From positions 1-64,000 of the forward strand of contig JAIVFH010000113.1 of assembly GCA_025765595.1 (NCBI GenBank): a stretch of 64,000 bases of DNA, read 5' to 3'. The translations under genes and the position numbers were made by a program. Under the pieces are notes generated by a model. That model was not told the DNA's origin, did not search any database, and saw only the letters and a program-made list of their open reading frames with translations. The DNA is from Obelidium mucronatum (lineage: Eukaryota > Chytridiomycota > Chytridiomycetes > Chytridiales > Chytriomycetaceae). Positions 9,029-19,354 of the stretch are shown piece by piece. Position 1 is the stretch's first letter. Each line of letters opens with the position of its first letter.

Positions 9029-12000
9029 TCAAAATAATCCGAGGACACGGCCAGTTTCCGTGTCAACATCGATGTCAAAGAATCCTGGGCGAGTGGACAA
9101 CCCTGGCATTGTTTGCATTTCCCCCAGCAGTGGATACAAGAACCCAGCGCCAACCGATGCACGAATATCACGAACTGGAACAGTGAATCCAGTTGGAACT
9201 CCCTTCAATTTTGGATTGTGAGAAAGCGACAAATGCGTCTTTGCCATGCAAATTGGAAGCTTCCCAAATCCTTGTCGAGTGTACACTTCGATTTTGTTCT
9301 TTGCAAGCTCACTCAACTCGATTCCATCTGCTCCGTACATTTCTTTGGCAATAATTTCAATCTTTTTCTCGATTGGCAAGTCCAGGTCGTACAGGAACTT
9401 GAAGCCGCCCTCCTCTTGAACTTCATCGGTGACCCGAACAACAGCGTTGGCCAAATCAATGGCCCCCAAACCGCCCTTTGCCCAATGGTCGCAAACAACT
9501 GCATCTGCAGCACCAGCTTGGATGGCCATTTTTCGCACCAGCTCCAATTCAGCGTCGGAATCGGATGAGAATCGGTTGACTCCAACGATAACAGGAACAC
9601 CGAATTTACGAGCATTCGTAATATGCTTCATCATATTTTGGCAACCAACTTCCAATAGCTCCAAGTTTTCGTTCTGGTAGACTTCAGACAGGGGCTTTCC
9701 TGCAATCACTTCTGGACCGCCTCCATGCATCTTCAAAGATCGCACCGTGGAAACCAAAATAACAGCATCTGGAATCAACCCAGAATTGCGGCATTTAATA
9801 TCAAAGAACTTTTCCATTCCAATATCGGCACCAAATCCTGCTTCAGTGACAACGTAGCCTGCAGGTTCGGCGTCTGGCCCAGTGAATGCTGGATCTGTGC
9901 CCGCAAGCTTCAAGGCAATGCGATCAGCAATAATGGACGAGTTTCCGTGGGCAATGTTGGCAAATGGTCCAGCGTGCACAAGCACTGGGGTTCCTTCGAT
10001 GGTTTGCATCAAATTTGGCTTGATCGCATCCTTCATCAGAACAGCTAACGCTCCTCCACATCCAATGTCGTCGGCAGTTACGGGTTGGCCAGTTTTGCTG
10101 GAAGCCACGACCATCTTACCAAGTCTATCATAAAGCGTCAACAACAACGAAAAAAAAAATCATAAAAATAAGGTGCGACAACTAACCTTTCCCGCATATC
10201 CGCCAAATCTGTAGTCAATGCCAAAACCGCCATACATTCACTCGCGACCGCAATATCGAATCCTGTCTCTCTCGTTTTTCCTTGCTCCTGAGGTCCCAAT
10301 CCCACCAATACTTTTCGAAGGAAACGATCATTGGTATCCAAAACACGTTGCCAAGTAATTGTAGATACATCAATGTCCAGACGTGCAAATGCGGTCCGTT
10401 CTTCGGGGGTCAAAAGCTCTGGGTCTTCATGCTTCTCAGCACTAATTCCAAGTCTTTCCAATCGCCCCTTCATTACTGCACTGAAGCTGCGGACACCCTT
10501 CTTCTTCGGGCACAGACGATCAAAGAGTGCAGCATCGCTTTGAGTGGCTTCGTGGAAGATTCTGGCGTCGATAGCTGCAGCCAAGAGGTTGTTGGCAGCA
10601 GTGATGGCATGAATATCTCCAGTGAGGTGCAGATTGAATTCGTCCATAGGAATGACTTGAGAGTATCCTCCTCCTGCAGCTCCACCTTTAATACCAAATG
10701 TGGGTCCTTGAGATGGTTGACGAACACAAGCAAATACAGTCTTCTTCAAGTGCGCTCCAAGAGCTTGACAGAGCCCAATCGTGGTGGTCGATTTTCCTTC
10801 TCCGAGAGGAGTTGGAGTGATTCTATATAAGTAAATAAGCAATACATGGATAGCACATGGCGACTGTTTAGCTTACCCTGTAACAACAATGTATTTTCCA
10901 TCCTTTCTATGCTTCAAACGATCCAAGACAGACAAACTAATCTTGGCTTTACTGGATCCATACTCTTCAAATTCGTTGGGGAATAGTCCCAGTTCAGCAG
11001 CAACGCGCTTGATAGGTTTGGGACGTTGTGCCATGGCGAATATCGATATCACTTGGAACAGGAGTCAAAAGTTTGAGCTTCAGGACTTCAGTTGGAGTTT
11101 TGAATCCCTTCAAAAATCTCTTTGCGCTGATTACAGTGTTGTCAAGAAGCATGGCGACAGTCATTGGTCCAACGCCGCCTGGAACGGGAGTAATAGCAGA
11201 CGCCACGGCCAGACCTTCTTGGTAATCAACATCACCAACCCAACGAACACCCGCCTTTTTGGTCGCATCTGGGACCGCGTTTGTTCCAACGTCAATAACA
11301 ACACATCCTTTTTTCAACCATGATCCTTTGACAAGCTCTGGTCTCCCGACAGCGGCAATCAACACATCCGCTGTCTTAACAATTTCTTCAAGATTCTTTG
11401 TTTTCGAGTGGCATAAAGTGACTGTTGCATCGGCAGGCAGTTAGGAGGGTTGCCACAGGAGATCCCACAATGTTGGAACGACCAATGACGACTGCAGTTT
11501 TTCCAGCAAGTTCAACGCCTGAAAAAAAAAACGATGACATCAGCCTTTTGTCAGAATCGCATAAGATATCTCACCAGCAACCTTCAAGAGCTCCATAACT
11601 CCCTTTGGAGTGCATGGAATAAACAATGGCTCCGAATCACGCTTCACCAGTTCTCCCATGTTCATAGAGTGGAATCTATAGCAATTATTTGGACGTATGG
11701 GTTTCAATTCGATCGTTTCATGGAATTTGTTGGTTGTTACCCCATCGACATCCTTCTTATGGTCAATTGACTCCGTCACCAAACGCTCGTCAAAGCCAGG
11801 TGGTAATGGAAGCTGGACAAGGATTCCATGAAGCGATGGATCCGCATTCAACGTATCAATCAAACCAAGCAGCTTTTTTTTTTTTTTCGTTTTTGTAAGT
11901 ATGACGTGTATGAGACTGAACAATTGTAATGGGGTTCATACCTCAGTCTGAGAAACATCGGCAGGCAGTTTATGAAGGGAGAACTTGATTCCAGCCTGGG

Positions 12001-12345
12001 ATTATTTGGTTAACGTTGTTTTACGGCTAGAGATCCTCACACCTTTTGGGCAGCTTGCTGCTTCATGCGAACATAGACTGACGAGTCTTCGCGATCGCCA
12101 ACCTGAATGCATGAAATAAGAAAGAAGTTGCCGTGAAATGGGTTTCTTTTAAGCACACCTGTACAATGACAAGATGTGGTTGGAAATGACCATTTGTAGC
12201 AGCAGACAAGTCGGCAATCTCTTGATGAAGGCGAAGACGAATTGATCTACACAGTTTGAAGGGCTGAGTTTCTACACGCCAAAATAAGAGAGACGGCTTA
12301 CTCGGCAACAGCCTTTCCATCGAGAACTTTGGCTGTGTGTGTCAT
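9029..12345 (-). CDS. MTHFD1: Trifunctional C1-tetrahydrofolate synthase
   Basis: The enzyme interconverts one-carbon tetrahydrofolates: NAD(P)-dependent methylene-THF dehydrogenase and cyclohydrolase at the N-terminus, and ATP-dependent 10-formyl-THF synthetase at the C-terminus. The exons I read on the minus strand are 12345-12302, 12246-12159, 12102-12043, 11995-11942, 11872-11741, 11675-11575, 11518 to about 10877, 10822-10187 and 10124-9029. Visible motifs are [30 protein letters not shown] and [12 protein letters not shown] in the dehydrogenase, and [12 protein letters not shown] (ATP loop) with [12 protein letters not shown] in the synthetase. Two 1-base frameshifts interrupt the long middle exon, near 11441 and near 11035, and the DVDG exon joint is also one base out of phase. 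Either the copy is damaged or the assembly is noisy. Its 5' half is duplicated at 1-843. Confidence 0.92.
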
Positions 12346-12561
12346 ATTGAACCGCTTATTGATAGAGAACTGATGAGTTTTAAGGAGTTGATTGACGCGG
12401 CGTTTCCCGAAATTGAAAGTCAAAAAACGAGTAGTGGCGGTGAAATGAAACGTTTTTGGGGGAGATTTTTAATAAAAGTTTTGAAAGCAATTAAAAGACA
12501 ATGTATTAAGAATGTAACAGTCTGAATGCTTATATAAATAATAATTAACTAGAAATAATAA

Positions 12562-12760
12562 TGTTATAATATGATAGCCGCTTATCGTATCTATTACATT
12601 ACCAATGTGTGTTCAATAATAAAAAGGGAGATTCTTTGAAGAAATCACGCGTTCTTCTAGAACTCAACGCCCACGTTCCCACTAAGTCACATAAGCCGTC
12701 GCTTAGACTTTATTGCCGATCTAACTCTGTTTATTTAATCACGCATAAAGGAAAATAACA
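12562..12760 (+). repeat. 5' LTR of copia element
   Basis: The 199-bp LTR begins TGTTATAATATGATAG and ends GGAAAATAACA. It carries an AATAAAAAGG polyadenylation-type motif near its middle. It matches the 3' LTR at 17634-17832 without any difference that I could find, which indicates a very recent insertion. Confidence 0.95.
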
Positions 12761-12772
12761 AGTTATGAGCCC
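12761..12772 (+). promoter_or_regulatory. Primer-binding site, anticodon-arm initiator tRNA type
   Basis: The sequence immediately after the 5' LTR reads AGTTATGAGCCC. It is complementary to GGGCTCATAAC, the anticodon arm of eukaryotic initiator tRNA-Met, not to a tRNA 3' end. Drosophila copia is known to be primed by a tRNA-iMet fragment cut in the anticodon loop, and this site fits that half-tRNA mode. Confidence 0.65.
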
Positions 12773-12820
12773 AAAGGCATTGTCTTTGGTGATTGTGAAA
12801 GGGAACAAAGAAACACAAAA

Positions 12821-13987
12821 ATGGCCGGCAACAAGGGGGAAGAATCAAACGCGACCGATTCTAAACGAGTGATTCTTAATGAATCAAATTACCCAGTCTG
12901 GCAGAAGCTTACGCTTACGGAGATCGGTTCTCAAAATGCGAGGACCTTGGAAGTTGATTTCAAACCTTACGTCAACGTTTATCAACGACCAACGCCACCA
13001 AACATTTGGTTGAACAAGATGAAACGACTTACCGAGGCAATCGATATTAGTCTTGGAACGGGTGTTGGATCCAGTTCTGCTGCTTCGGCTGCTTCGGCTT
13101 CTGGAACAACAACGACAACTGGAACGGCAAAAACGGCTGCAGAGGTTTCTTTCGAAGAGTTCGAGCAATTGGAAAAACTCTGGCAAATTGAACAGAAACG
13201 CGAAAAGCAGGACGCTGACGATGTCAAGGAGACTTTGAAAGCGATCAACGGGGGCATGTCAAAGCGGATGCAGGCTGCCTACGCGAACTTCAACACACCT
13301 GCCACTTTATGGGCAGAGTTGAAACGTACCAAGGATCCGAAGAATCGAAAGCTCGATACTTCAGCGGCTGACGATTACAAGACCTTGTCTATTCGCATGA
13401 ATCAATCGATTCCAGACTATTTGAAGCTTGTACGCGAAACGGAAGACGCTTGTACTGCGCAAGGCTTGAAAATTCACGAAGGCTTTGAAGCGCAGCGGGA
13501 AGTTCGTTTAAAGCTGGATCATCGTTTTGCGCAAGCGGTGATGAGTCTCAGCTGTACCGAATACAAAACGATCGAAGATCTTGAAAAGGCGATGATTAAT
13601 CTGTGGGATGGTTATCGTCAAGCTCTTGGTCGGAACGCTCCTGGTGGTAAGTTAGCACAAGTGACCATCAATGGAAATGGAAAACGCCCTGCAACAAATC
13701 AAAAGGGCGGAAACAACGGAAACGCAAAAAGGACTTATTCTGGAAAATTACCGAAATGTCCAAAGTGTCCGGGTTATCATAAGACGACTTGGAGTTGCGA
13801 ATCTTGCTGGAACTGTGGTTCTTCAGAGCATCGTCGCACGGCTTGTCCTGAAAAGGGCGAAAAGAAAACGGGTTCTGTGAATCAAAATGATTCTTCCAAC
13901 GCTCCTGTGATTAGTAACGCTGCTATCGCGAGCGGTGGTTTAAAACACATTGGATGGGTTCCATCTTCTGGTTTATTGAACGGTTGA
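12821..13987 (+). CDS. Copia Gag
   Basis: The protein has 388 residues. The N-terminal half is the capsid-like region of copia Gag, with a low-complexity Ser/Ala/Thr insert around residues 85-105. The C-terminal part is basic (KRPATNQKGGNNGNAKR) and carries two zinc-binding clusters: CPKCPGYHKTTWSC and the canonical CX2CX4HX4C knuckle CWNCGSSEHRRTAC. It is followed by a stop and a 141-bp AT-rich spacer with several in-frame stops before pol. Gag and Pol therefore cannot be one simple readthrough product, unlike many copia elements. Confidence 0.9.
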   Translation: MAGNKGEESNATDSKRVILNESNYPVWQKLTLTEIGSQNARTLEVDFKPYVNVYQRPTPPNIWLNKMKRLTEAIDISLGTGVGSSSAASAASASGTTTTTGTAKTAAEVSFEEFEQLEKLWQIEQKREKQDADDVKETLKAINGGMSKRMQAAYANFNTPATLWAELKRTKDPKNRKLDTSAADDYKTLSIRMNQSIPDYLKLVRETEDACTAQGLKIHEGFEAQREVRLKLDHRFAQAVMSLSCTEYKTIEDLEKAMINLWDGYRQALGRNAPGGKLAQVTINGNGKRPATNQKGGNNGNAKRTYSGKLPKCPKCPGYHKTTWSCESCWNCGSSEHRRTACPEKGEKKTGSVNQNDSSNAPVISNAAIASGGLKHIGWVPSSGLLNG

Positions 13988-14128
13988 ATCTGAAAATTTG
14001 CTTTTATTTTCTTGATTCTATTTCTTTTATTTATTTAATAATTGATCGTTATTTTCGGAATTTATCTTACGCAGATGAATTTGTTTTATTTTATTTTAAA
14101 TAATAAGTGATTTGCCGTTGATCTCTCA

Positions 14129-17100
14129 ATGTCAAAAACGTATAAGGGTTATTTTGACCCCGGTTGCAACAAGACTCTGATCCCAGATTCTAGTTGGTTC
14201 GAGAGTTTTGTTGACATCAAGACTCCGATTGGTCTTGCTGACAATAACTCGATTGTTGGTACGCAGCAAGGTGTTGTTCACTTTGACATCAATGGTCAGA
14301 TTGTGACCATACCTGATGCGATTTATTCGAAGTCGTGTTACGTTACGTTATTTTCGGACTTGGATCTATTGGCTGGGCGACCATCGTGGAAATGTTCTAT
14401 CGATCAAGAAGGCTCTCGCGCTGTTTTCTCCAATAATCAAACAAAGAAAACTTTATTCACGGCTGTCCAAGGTCCAAACGGTTTAAAGGAACTTCAATTC
14501 AAGATAGTTCATCGTTTATTCGCGAATATTTCGAAAATTCTACCGGCTTCTTCAGATATTATTCATCAGAGATTTGGTCATCCCAACGCTATGTATCTTC
14601 GCAAGTTGATTCATTCAGATTCGATAAATTCAAATCAATTTAAATCTATCGCGATTCCGGATATTTATCAATGTGAATCTTGTGAGGCGGGAAAATTTAA
14701 ACGCGCTAAAGTCGGATCCGAATCTCGATGGGTCGCGATTAAAGCTCTTGGTCCGGGTGAAATGATTCATATGGATATTACCGGAAAATTCAACAATGGA
14801 TTTTATTATAATTCACGCATGTATTATTATTTCTTGATAGTCGTGGATGATTTTTCTCGCTATTCATTCCTTCGATTATTGAACAAGAAATCTGATGCGT
14901 TGGCGGAATTGTTAGTGGTAATGGCGCTTATTGAAGTAACCACTCAACGTCAACTTCGGTTTATTCGCATCGATAAATGGCGAAATTGCAACAAGTGCAA
15001 TTTTCACGAATCATTGCGACGCTCGTGGTATTACGGTTGAAACCATAGTGGTGGATTATCCACATATGGATGCTGTTGCTGAGTGTACTATTGGTCACGT
15101 CAAGTCTATTGCGCGTACTATTCACGTTCACGGTCAATTTGCGAAGAATATCTGGGGATATTCATCAATTTCGGCTAATGATTTACGGAATTTGTGGCCA
15201 AATGGTCATAATAATTTGGAGTCACCTTTTATGCGGTATTTTTTGTGTAAACCGGAGATTCAGCACTTTCGTGTTTTTGGGTGCAAAGTTTCGGTGCCAA
15301 TCTATAGGAAAGGCAGTAAAGGAGAGTTGTCCTCGGATGTAGCTACTAAAACGTATGTTGGACCTCACTCACCTTCGATTATTCGGTGTATTGATAGTCA
15401 TGGGTCTTTGAGTTATCATCGATTCCAAGATTGCTCTTTTCATGAAAAGGTATTTCCGCAATTGATTTCAGTAGATGCTACTGATTCTCAATCGTCAACG
15501 CGTGAGTTTCCGGAGGATTCTCAAATTATGTCTGCAGATGAAGAACGGGACTTTAATTCAGAACTTGACAATGCAGTTTCTGAAATTATTAGTCTGAGAA
15601 AATGCAATTCTCTTGATAAAACGGATGGTATTGTAGATCCTTTGGTTCAGGGGGAGGAAAGTACCACTGGGAAATCAACAACACGTCAAACACGCTCTAT
15701 GCGCAGCAAACGAGCGAAAATTGTTGAAAGTGATTCGGATTCGGATGAAGAGGATGAAGATTCATCATCGGATTTTGAAGATACTATCGATGAAGTTGGT
15801 AGTCGCGCGATGTTGACGCAATCGCTAAGTGTTTTACCTATATTTCCTGTTCCGGAAACGTTGGTTTATTCAATGAATGCAGTTTCTATTAAGGAAACTT
15901 CTATTGGCATGGATTGGGACGGGACTATTCCAACGCGTCACGCAGATATTCGACGAAGTCAGAATATCAAGGAATGGTTAGCTGCCGAAGAAGCGGAATT
16001 GAAGAATCTCGAAAATCATAATACTTATCGCGAGATTCCTGAGTCCGAAGTTCCTGAAGGTGCGGAGATTATTCCAACGATGGAAGTCTATGCTGTAAAG
16101 AACCATAAGGATCTACCGCCGGACAAAGTCTTGAAATATAAAGCTCGAATTGTTGCTTGCGGCAATTATCAGACTTATGGAGTGAATTTTATCAATACGT
16201 ATTCGCCAGTTATCAAGACTACCACGTTGAGATTTCTGATTGCGATGAGCACTTGGTTGGGAATTGGAATGTTCCTTGCTGACGCGGTTGGTGCTTACTT
16301 GAATGGGGTGCTTGATGTTACTGTTTACGTCAGACCGCCCGCGTGCTATCCGAAGAAAAATGTCATCTGGCTTTTATTGAAAGGTCTTTACGGTTTGAAA
16401 CAAGCGGGATTATTGTGGTATCAAAAATTGTGCGATATCTTGAAATCTCTTGCTTATACTGCAAGTTATGCAGATCCATGTCTGTTTCAGAAATACGCAA
16501 ATGGATACTGGATTTGGATAGCGTTCTATGTCGACGATTTATTGATTTGCTGTCACGATTCAATTATCGATTCGGTTATTGCGTCTTTGAAAGCGAAAGT
16601 TGACATTGTGTACCAAGGCCGCTGTGAATATCACCTGGGTCTTGAAATTGAATACGCGTCTGATCGAAGCTATTCGTTTCTTCATCAGTCAAAATATGTT
16701 CAACGCGTCTTACGTCGATTCAGGATGGAAGCGTGTAACGGGACTCAAACCCCGATGGAAGTCAAAGCGAATTACAAACCTAAGAGGGACGACGAAGAAT
16801 CTTTGGATTTGACGAAGTTCGATTATAAATTGTTAATCGGAAGTTTAATGTATCCATGCAATATCGCTCGATTTGATATTTCTGTCAGTGTTAGTCTGTG
16901 GGCTCGCGGTCTTGGAAATCCTACCGCCCGCCATTGGGATGGTGCAAAACGCGTCTTAAGATATTTGAAGCACTCATATGATATGGGGATAATTTATTAT
17001 ATCGCCCCGAATCCTATTCCCAAGCAGATTTATATTATCGGTTTAACGGATGCATCGGAACCTGACAGAGAAAGTGCAAAAGCTCAAACTGGATGGTTAT

Positions 17101-17546
17101 TTAAGTTTATGGGGAAGTCGCCTATTTCTTGGCGCTCCAATAAGCAAAAGTTGGTCACCGCAGACCAAACGGCCGCTGAACATGTCGCGTTCTACGAAGG
17201 TTCTCTCGAAGTACCTTACCTCTTGAATCTTTGCGAGGATTTGAAGATTGATATTGTGAAACCATTGTCGATGTTTAGTGACAATGAGGCTTTTGTGAAA
17301 CGCGTTTGCGAGAACAAACACACTGAAGCTTCGAAATGGATGGATCGTAGATATTGGAAAGTTATGGAATTTTATTCGGAGAAAATCCTTGACTGTTCCC
17401 ATATTCCGGGAAAACGCAACAAATCGGATATGTTAACGAAAGCGCTTGTTAAAGTGTTATTTGTAAAACATCGTCGCAACGGCGGAATGCAATACCTTCG
17501 GGTTATCCGCGGCGAAACAACGGAAGATAAATTAGATGGTTGTTAA
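14129..17546 (+). pseudogene. Copia Pol (protease, integrase, RT, RNase H), one frameshift
   Basis: The domain order is clear. The protease region has FDPGCNKT in place of the usual D-S/T-G-A. The integrase has an HHCC zinc region (HQRFGHPN ... CESCEAGK) and a catalytic core. Reverse transcriptase has FYVDDLLI, and the copia RNase H has TDASEPDRES ... SWRSNKQKLVT. The frame breaks at a run of three A at 14975-14977, inside the integrase core at the second catalytic Asp. Removing one A would restore the family pattern around D-N-G-E, and the second part resumes at 15048. Gag and pol are in the same frame but separated by stops. The frameshift may be a sequencing error, as the LTRs are identical. 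Confidence 0.88.
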
Positions 17547-17622
17547 TTATCTAATCGGTTTTTATTGGGTATGTTGTAATCTGACGGCTTTAATTGTAAA
17601 GATTACCAACAACGAATTAATG

Positions 17623-17633
17623 AACAGGGGAAG
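17623..17633 (+). promoter_or_regulatory. Polypurine tract
   Basis: The purine run AACAGGGGAAG abuts the TG of the 3' LTR. In LTR elements this is the RNase H-resistant primer for plus-strand DNA synthesis. Confidence 0.8.
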
Positions 17634-17832
17634 TGTTATAATATGATAGCCGCTTATCGTATCTATTACATTACCAATGTGTGTTCAATAATAAAAAGGG
17701 AGATTCTTTGAAGAAATCACGCGTTCTTCTAGAACTCAACGCCCACGTTCCCACTAAGTCACATAAGCCGTCGCTTAGACTTTATTGCCGATCTAACTCT
17801 GTTTATTTAATCACGCATAAAGGAAAATAACA
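17634..17832 (+). repeat. 3' LTR of copia element
   Basis: This is the 199-bp partner of the 5' LTR, apparently identical to it. Read on the minus strand, its end supplies the last codons and stop of the GNAT gene at 17803-18408. Confidence 0.95.
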
Positions 17833-18408
17833 ATAAGCGTACAGCTTTTGGTCAAACCACACCCCCTTCCGTGCTTGGTGCTTCTTCAGAAAGCCCTCTT
17901 GTACAAACCCAACCCGTTCCAACAACAACCAAGATGCAATGTTCTCTGGATCTACAAAAGCATACACTTTGCTCAAGAAACTTGGCGAAGACTTTACAAC
18001 AGCGCCAACAACGTTCTTTACGAAAAAGTCGACAACAGCAGTCATGATTCCAAGCCCTTGATACTTCTTTTCAATAACATATCCCAACTCTTTCATTCCA
18101 TTAGCTGCGTCGATTGTCAAGCCAACGGACCCAATCGCCGATTGGATTTCTCCTGTTTCAGCATTCACAGCCACTACAGCGTACTCCATTTGTGACCGAA
18201 AGTGATGGATATACATCAGGGCATCTTGCTCAGTGAAAGGCTGTGCAATGTCCTTACAGTACTTGACTGTGTCTGGATCACATAAAAGGCCCACCAGAAA
18301 TTGAGCTCCTTCTGGTACCCACTTGGTCAGCGCAATGGCAGGAAGCTCAATGCCTTTGGACTTGGCGGAAGCTTCGCATGCTGGAGGAAGCGGAATAGGA
18401 ATCAACAT
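17803..18408 (-). CDS. GNAT acetyltransferase, duplicate with LTR-derived C-terminus
   Basis: This is the second copy of the acetyltransferase at 1047-1631, with only a few substitutions (for example SDPDTV to CDPDTV and ALKY to ALMY). The copia insertion lies at the last two codons. Where copy A ends YAYYF-stop, this copy runs YAYCYFPLCVIK-stop, the tail and stop codon coming from the LTR. All core motifs (YQGLGIMTAVV, DPENIASWLLLE) are intact, so the protein may still work. Its original polyadenylation region is displaced by 5.3 kb, so its mRNA 3' end must now form in the LTR. Confidence 0.78.
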   Translation of the reverse strand: MLIPIPLPPACEASAKSKGIELPAIALTKWVPEGAQFLVGLLCDPDTVKYCKDIAQPFTEQDALMYIHHFRSQMEYAVVAVNAETGEIQSAIGSVGLTIDAANGMKELGYVIEKKYQGLGIMTAVVDFFVKNVVGAVVKSSPSFLSKVYAFVDPENIASWLLLERVGFVQEGFLKKHQARKGVWFDQKLYAYCYFPLCVIK

Positions 18409-18713
18409 TTTCTTGGTTGTATATTGGCAATCAAAAACTCACAAACATTGCTCTTAATATATCCAATTTTGAGTGCTGGTGGTGAAGTACAATATTGATT
18501 GGTTTAAATGTCCACTGCGGACCACTGCGTAGAATCTGTAACTCTACAAGCAGTTCCAAAATGGAATAAAATAAAACATAAAAAACATACACCTATTGGC
18601 TAAGGGGGTTATACCCAATTATCAACGCCCAAGGGCAGCCGAGAATAGAGACGCAGAAGGAAACAACGACAGGAAGTCCAGAAAAAAAATACAGCTAACA
18701 ATGAAAATACAAG

Positions 18714-18787
18714 TGCCTCCTAGCGGATTTGAACCGCTGACTTCCTGCTTACTAGGCAGGCGATCTGACCAACTGAGCTAAGGAGGC
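18714..18787 (-). tRNA. tRNA-Thr (AGU), duplicate copy
   Basis: This is identical to the tRNA at 1940-2013: acceptor GCCTCCT/AGGAGGC, anticodon loop CTAGTAA, T-loop TTCAAAT. Flanking sequence is also duplicated but has small indels. Confidence 0.93.
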
Positions 18788-19001
18788 GATGACCTTCAGT
18801 TTTGAACAATATATATGATTCTAAATTAAAAAATTTCCAAGAGTCATCGAAAAACAGCTTTCTCTCCATGCCATTCTGGCAAAAGAGCGTACATTTACAT
18901 TCTACCAAGATTCTATGAACTCCTGACTTGATAACCGTGAGCAGTGTTCATTCAAAGCTTCCACACGGCACCCAACCAAAAAAAAAAATACCAAATAAAA
19001 C

Positions 19002-19299
19002 TTAATCGAAGGCCATCGGCACCAATCCCCCACCACCACCGCCTTTTCCTTTAAACCCTGCAACTGCAGGAAGGTCTAGATTCATTCCTGTAACCCTGAC
19101 ACCTTCCATCTCCCTTGTTTTCTTGGCAAGGGATTCAGAAACATGCTTCCGCTTATGAAAACTGTAACGGCTCCACAATGTTTCCGTGGCGGCACCTCCT
19201 TCGCCTCTTTTTGGTTGCTGCTGCTTCTGTTCGCGAGCCAACTTCGGCTGGGGATAATGCGTTGACACGTAAGTAGCTTGGAACCATCCTTGGGTCCAT
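19002..19299 (-). pseudogene. Duplicate of unknown small basic protein, frameshifted
   Basis: This is homologous to 2231-2527, with the same start MDPRMVPSYLRVNAL and the same Gly-rich end. One extra T near 19243 (CCAACTTCGG versus CCAACTCGG in copy A) splits it into two frames. Upstream of the duplication boundary the minus strand reads KAEIFFSNEGAHLDKG, unlike copy A. At most one of the two upstream sequences can be the native one. Confidence 0.5.
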
Positions 19300-19354
19300 C
19301 ACTGCGCGTTTAGGTCCCTTGTCAAGATGCGCTCCTTCATTGGAAAAGAAGATT

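Larger units (their letters stand above)
12562..17832 (+). mobile_element. Ty1/copia LTR retrotransposon, near-complete
   Basis: The element is 5.27 kb with 199-bp LTRs (TG...CA) that appear identical base for base. It has a primer-binding site directly after the 5' LTR and a purine tract (AACAGGGGAAG) directly before the 3' LTR. Coding order is gag, protease, integrase, reverse transcriptase, RNase H, which defines the copia superfamily. The flanks show a target duplication of ATAA or AATAA, depending on where the LTR edge is drawn. The uninserted copy A reads AGAAATAGTAAGCG at the same spot. It sits at the 3' end of the GNAT gene. One frameshift breaks pol. Confidence 0.96.
11501..19343. 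repeat. Segmental duplication, copy B, interrupted by copia element
   Basis: 11501-12561 matches 1-1057 and 17833-19343 matches about 1058-2572; the 5.27 kb between them is the retrotransposon. The order and orientation of the C1-THF synthase 5' half, GNAT, tRNA-Thr and small ORF are preserved. Copy B carries the complete C1-THF synthase gene on its left, so the duplication is direct, with about 9 kb of unique sequence between units. The right-hand junction differs from copy A from about 19343. Confidence 0.95.
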
